DNA of 8,449 bases from an uncultured Synechococcus sp. (GTDB taxonomy: Bacteria > Cyanobacteriota > Cyanobacteriia > PCC-6307 > Cyanobiaceae), in contig CALJTZ010000241.1 of the NCBI GenBank assembly GCA_937975655.1, positions 1-8,449 of the forward strand, read 5' to 3'. Made by a program: the position numbers and the translations under genes. The stretch's first letter is position 1. Every line of letters begins with the position of its first letter. Of the stretch, positions 5,536 through 8,449 are shown piece by piece. A model generated the notes under the pieces. It saw only the letters and a list, made by a program, of their open reading frames with translations. It did no database searches and was not told the origin of the DNA.

Positions 5536-7170
5536 TCATGCGCTGAAGTGGGCCTTGGCCTCGTAGAGGGCCTCGCTGTCGATCAGGGCCAGACCCCGAT
5601 CCCGGGCATAGGCCTCAGTGTTCTTGCGCACCTTGCCGCGCACAAAGAAGGGAATCTTGGCAAGTTCCGCCTCACCATCGGAACTCCACACCACGGCCCC
5701 ATGGCCGGGGAGCACGGTGGCAACCGGGTCCGCCGCGGGTAGGGCAGCAGTTGGCTCCGCCGCCGCAGGCCTTGCCGGCGCGCTGGCCCCCTCGAGATGG
5801 CTGAGGTGGCCATCCACGAATTCAAAGTCGTGGCGGAACATGCCAATCAGGTGTTCCTCCAGACCCATCATCAGCGGGTGCACCCAGGCATCAAAAATCA
5901 CGTTGGCTCCCTCCCAGCCCATCTGGGGGGAATAGCGGGCCGGCACGTCCTGCACGTGCAGCGGTGCGCTGATCACCGCGCAGGGAATGCCGAGGCGTTT
6001 GGCGCTGTGGCGTTCCATCTGGGTGCCGAGCACCAGCTCTGGCGCCGCGGCCGCCATGGCCGCCTCCACGGCGAGGTAGTCGTCGCTGATCAGGGCTTCG
6101 AGGCCCAGCTCGGCCGCTGCGGCCCGCAGCTCGCGGGCCTGTTCGCGGCTGTAGCTGCCCAGCCCCACCACCTGGAAGCCCAGCTCCCGACTGGCGATCC
6201 GGGCCGCCGCGATGGCGTGGGTGGCATCGCCAAAGATGAACACCCGCTTGCCGGTGAGGTAGGTGGAATCCACCGAGCGCGAATACCAGGGCAGGCGCGA
6301 GCGCCGTTCGGCCTGGCAGGTGCCGTCGGCGCCAGGCTGCAGCGCAGCAGGCAGTTCCAGGCCCAGCAGCTGGTGCAACTCCCGCAGGAAATTGGCAGTA
6401 GCCCCGATCCCGATCGGCACGGTGCGCACGGTGGCCATGCCGAAGCTGCGCTCCAGCCAGCTGCACACCGAACCCGCCACCTCCGGATAAAGGCAAACGT
6501 TGGCATCGGCCGTGGGGATGCGCTGCAGGTCGGCGGGGCGGGCCCCCAGGGGGGCCACCACGGCCACCTCGATGCCGTACTCCGCCAGCAAGGCCGTGAT
6601 CTCGCGCACGTCATCGCGGCAGCGGAACCCGAGCAACGACGGGCCCAGCAGATTCACCCGCGGCCGCCGGCCCTCCTGCTGCCAGCGGCTGGGCGAGGGC
6701 TTGGCAAAGCCCGGCGGCGGCAGCTGGGCCTTGAGCAGGCCCCGCACCAGTTGGTAGAGGGTTTCAGCCGCACCCCAGTTCTCCTTCTTGGAGTAGGCCG
6801 GCAGCTCCAGGCTCACCACCGGAATGCCGCCCAGCTCCATGCCCCCCGCCAGGGCACCGGGCTGGTCCTGAATCAGCTCGGCGGTGCAGCTCTCGCCCAC
6901 CAGCAGGGCCTCCGGCTGAAAACGCGCCACCGCTTCGCTGATCGAGCGCTTCACCAGCTCGGCGGTGTCGCCGCCCAGGTCGCGGGCCTGAAAGGTGGTG
7001 TAGGTAACAGGGGGGCGCCTATCGCGCCGCTCGATCATCGTGAACAGCAGATCGGCGTAGGTGTCGCCCTGGGGGGCATGCAGCACGTAGTGCACCCCCT
7101 CCATCGACGTGGCGATGCGCATGGCGCCCACGTGGGGCGGGCCTTCGTAGGTCCAGAGGGTGAGTTCCAT
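5536..7170 (-). CDS. chlB: DPOR catalytic subunit ChlB
   Basis: 544 residues; with ChlN it forms the heterotetramer that binds and reduces protochlorophyllide without light. MELTLWTYEGPPHVGAMRIA is the typical start. Asp36 (APQGD) is in the position of the unusual aspartate ligand that completes the ChlN-ChlB 4Fe-4S cluster in BchB. VGESCTAELI (91-100) is a nitrogenase-like core motif. The RSVDSTYLTGKRVFIFGDATH region (298-318) probably holds the aspartate that reaches into the partner's substrate pocket (Asp301). An Ala/Pro-rich linker (about 462-487) leads to the C-terminal PCP_red domain (about 490-541, SSDGEAELAKIPFFVR). The frame is open to 7320, but that overlaps chlN and adds non-family sequence, so ATG 7170 is the start. 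Only 38 nt separate it from the chlN stop; they are C/T-rich and lack a ribosome site. Confidence 0.97.
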   Translation of the reverse strand: MELTLWTYEGPPHVGAMRIATSMEGVHYVLHAPQGDTYADLLFTMIERRDRRPPVTYTTFQARDLGGDTAELVKRSISEAVARFQPEALLVGESCTAELIQDQPGALAGGMELGGIPVVSLELPAYSKKENWGAAETLYQLVRGLLKAQLPPPGFAKPSPSRWQQEGRRPRVNLLGPSLLGFRCRDDVREITALLAEYGIEVAVVAPLGARPADLQRIPTADANVCLYPEVAGSVCSWLERSFGMATVRTVPIGIGATANFLRELHQLLGLELPAALQPGADGTCQAERRSRLPWYSRSVDSTYLTGKRVFIFGDATHAIAAARIASRELGFQVVGLGSYSREQARELRAAAAELGLEALISDDYLAVEAAMAAAAPELVLGTQMERHSAKRLGIPCAVISAPLHVQDVPARYSPQMGWEGANVIFDAWVHPLMMGLEEHLIGMFRHDFEFVDGHLSHLEGASAPARPAAAEPTAALPAADPVATVLPGHGAVVWSSDGEAELAKIPFFVRGKVRKNTEAYARDRGLALIDSEALYEAKAHFSA

Positions 7171-7208
7171 CGGGGGGAGAGCAGGAGGGGGCGGAACTGA
7201 GGCGGCGC

Positions 7209-8449
7209 TCAGGCAAACGAGAGGGCGGCGCGGCGGCGCAGGGAGCGGGCAAACAGCTCGGCCAACTCGCCGGCCTGGTCGCAGCCGTGGATGGGGCTGA
7301 ACACCAGCTCGATCGACCACTTGGTGGCGATGCCCTCGGCCTCCAGGGGGTTGGCCAGGCCGAGGCCGCAGACCACAAGATCGGGCCGCGCGGCCCGCAC
7401 CCGCTCCAGCTGGCGTTCCACGTCCTGGCCCTCACTGATGCGGGTGCCCTCGGGCAGCAGGGCCAGCTCGGCATCGAGGAGTTGGCGATCCAGGTAGGGG
7501 GTGCCCACCTCCACCAGCTCCATGCCGCACTCGCGCTGCAGGAAACGTCCCAGGGAGAGCTCCAGCTGGGAATCGGGCAGCAGGAAGAGGCGTTTGCCCG
7601 CCAACAGCTCCCGGTGGGGAGCGATGGCGCGGCGGCCCCGCTCCACCAGCGGATCCAGCACGGCGGCCACCTGGGCCGGGGCCACCCCAAAGGCCTCCGC
7701 CCCCGCCGCCATCCAGGCCCGGCTGCCCTCCACGCCGAAGGGATAGGGGGCCGCCAACAACTGCGCTCCGCGGTTCACGAGGGCCCGTGCCGTGGCCGAG
7801 AGGAACGGCTGGGCCAGCAGCACCCGGGTGCCGGGGCCAATCGGAGGCAGCTCGGTGGAACGGCGCGGCGGCAGGCTGGTCACCACCGGAATCCCCAGGC
7901 GGCCGAACAGCTGCACCAGCCGGTCTTCCACCGCATCGGCCAGGGTGCCCACGATCAGCAGCTGCTCCACAGGGCTGCTGGGCATCAGCGGCACCATGGC
8001 CAGCAGGGCCTGGTCTTCCCCCTGGGTGAAGGTGGTTTCAATGCCGCTGCCGCTGTAGTTGAGCACCTTCACCCGGCCGGCCAGCTGGGTGTTGAGGCGC
8101 TCGGCGGCCTTGGCCAGATCGAGCTTGATCACCTCGCTGGGGCAACTGCCCACCAGAAACAGGGTGCGGATCTCGGGGCGCCGCACCAACAGATCAGTCA
8201 CGAGCCGGTCCAGCTCCTCATTGGCATCGGCCAGGCCGGCCAGATCCCGCTCCCCGAGGATCGCGGTGCCGAAGCGGGGCTCGGCAAAGATCATCACGCC
8301 GGCGGCGCTCTGGATCAGGTGGGCACAGGTGCGGGAGCCCACCACCAGGAAAAAGGCATCGGGCATGCGCCGGTGCAGCCACACGATGGACGTGAGGCCG
8401 CAGAACACCTCCCGCTGGCCGCTCTCCCGCAACAACTCGGTCTGAACCA
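7209..8449 (-). CDS. chlN: DPOR catalytic subunit ChlN, start lies beyond the window
   Basis: 412 residues are visible; the frame is open to the right edge and only about ten N-terminal residues should be missing. The TTG at 8435 is not the natural start, because in-frame codons (V-Q-T-E) continue upstream. Counting from that TTG, Cys12 (VFCGL), Cys37 (SRTCAH) and Cys98 (VGSCPSE) have spacings of 25 and 61. These equal those of BchN Cys26, Cys51 and Cys112, three ligands of the 4Fe-4S cluster shared with ChlB Asp36. The C-terminus has the family's FSPIHG...QAGELAELF pattern. ChlN pairs with ChlB and provides much of the protochlorophyllide pocket. It is the first visible gene of the leftward chlN-chlB-chlL run, so the operon promoter is probably outside the window. 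Confidence 0.97.
   Translation of the reverse strand, partial: VQTELLRESGQREVFCGLTSIVWLHRRMPDAFFLVVGSRTCAHLIQSAAGVMIFAEPRFGTAILGERDLAGLADANEELDRLVTDLLVRRPEIRTLFLVGSCPSEVIKLDLAKAAERLNTQLAGRVKVLNYSGSGIETTFTQGEDQALLAMVPLMPSSPVEQLLIVGTLADAVEDRLVQLFGRLGIPVVTSLPPRRSTELPPIGPGTRVLLAQPFLSATARALVNRGAQLLAAPYPFGVEGSRAWMAAGAEAFGVAPAQVAAVLDPLVERGRRAIAPHRELLAGKRLFLLPDSQLELSLGRFLQRECGMELVEVGTPYLDRQLLDAELALLPEGTRISEGQDVERQLERVRAARPDLVVCGLGLANPLEAEGIATKWSIELVFSPIHGCDQAGELAELFARSLRRRAALSFA

Noticed and set aside
5797..7200. Long open frame (467 codons) on the plus strand opposite chlB
   Set aside because: GC-rich coding DNA leaves the antisense frame open; its composition is His/Gly/Gln-rich with no recognisable domain.
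7171..7320. Extension of chlB into the chlN 3' end
   Set aside because: The 50 added residues are Pro/Arg-rich shadow sequence of chlN; ChlB proteins begin at the MELTLWTYEG motif.

Overview
The window is cyanobacterial chromosome. It is GC-rich, tightly packed, and carries photosystem I subunit PsaM, the NDH-1 assembly factor CRR6, light-dependent protochlorophyllide oxidoreductase (POR) and the dark-operative enzyme DPOR (ChlL, ChlB, ChlN). The high GC, the gene set and the long ChlL N-terminus point to the marine/freshwater picocyanobacteria (Cyanobium or high-GC Synechococcus). That lineage call is inference; no marker gene proves it.

Layout. Positions 1-536 (+) hold the 3' part of a TauE/SafE-type membrane transporter. 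Its stop lies 5 nt from the stop of crr6, which runs the other way (542-1000, -). The crr6-psaM divergent spacer (1001-1156) carries three overlapping inverted repeats that end right at the psaM start codon. psaM (1157-1261, +) is a 34-codon gene that is easy to miss. A strong hairpin (1273-1311) follows it. Then come a small membrane-anchored protein of unknown function (1515-1835, +) and por (1862-2860, +), 26 nt apart and probably co-transcribed. A two-gene unit of unknown function with a 4-nt ATGA overlap follows (2978-3568 and 3565-4452, +). It converges on the DPOR operon, which reads leftward as chlN (7209 to beyond the right edge), chlB (5536-7170) and chlL (4496-5425).

How the genes fit together. 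POR and DPOR are two unrelated enzymes for the same step, protochlorophyllide to chlorophyllide. POR needs light. DPOR needs ATP and reductant and is oxygen-sensitive. ChlL is the ATP-dependent reductase; ChlN and ChlB form the catalytic heterotetramer. Their cluster ligands are visible in the sequence (three Cys of ChlN, Asp36 of ChlB, two Cys of ChlL). Around them are a chlorophyll-protein complex subunit (PsaM) and a factor for NDH-1, the complex of PSI cyclic electron flow, so the window is a chlorophyll/PSI-centred neighbourhood. The least explained parts are the psaM leader, the repeated leader of chlL and the two-gene unit between por and chlL. I saw no mobile element, CRISPR array, tRNA or rRNA, and no gene-free stretch over 300 bases.
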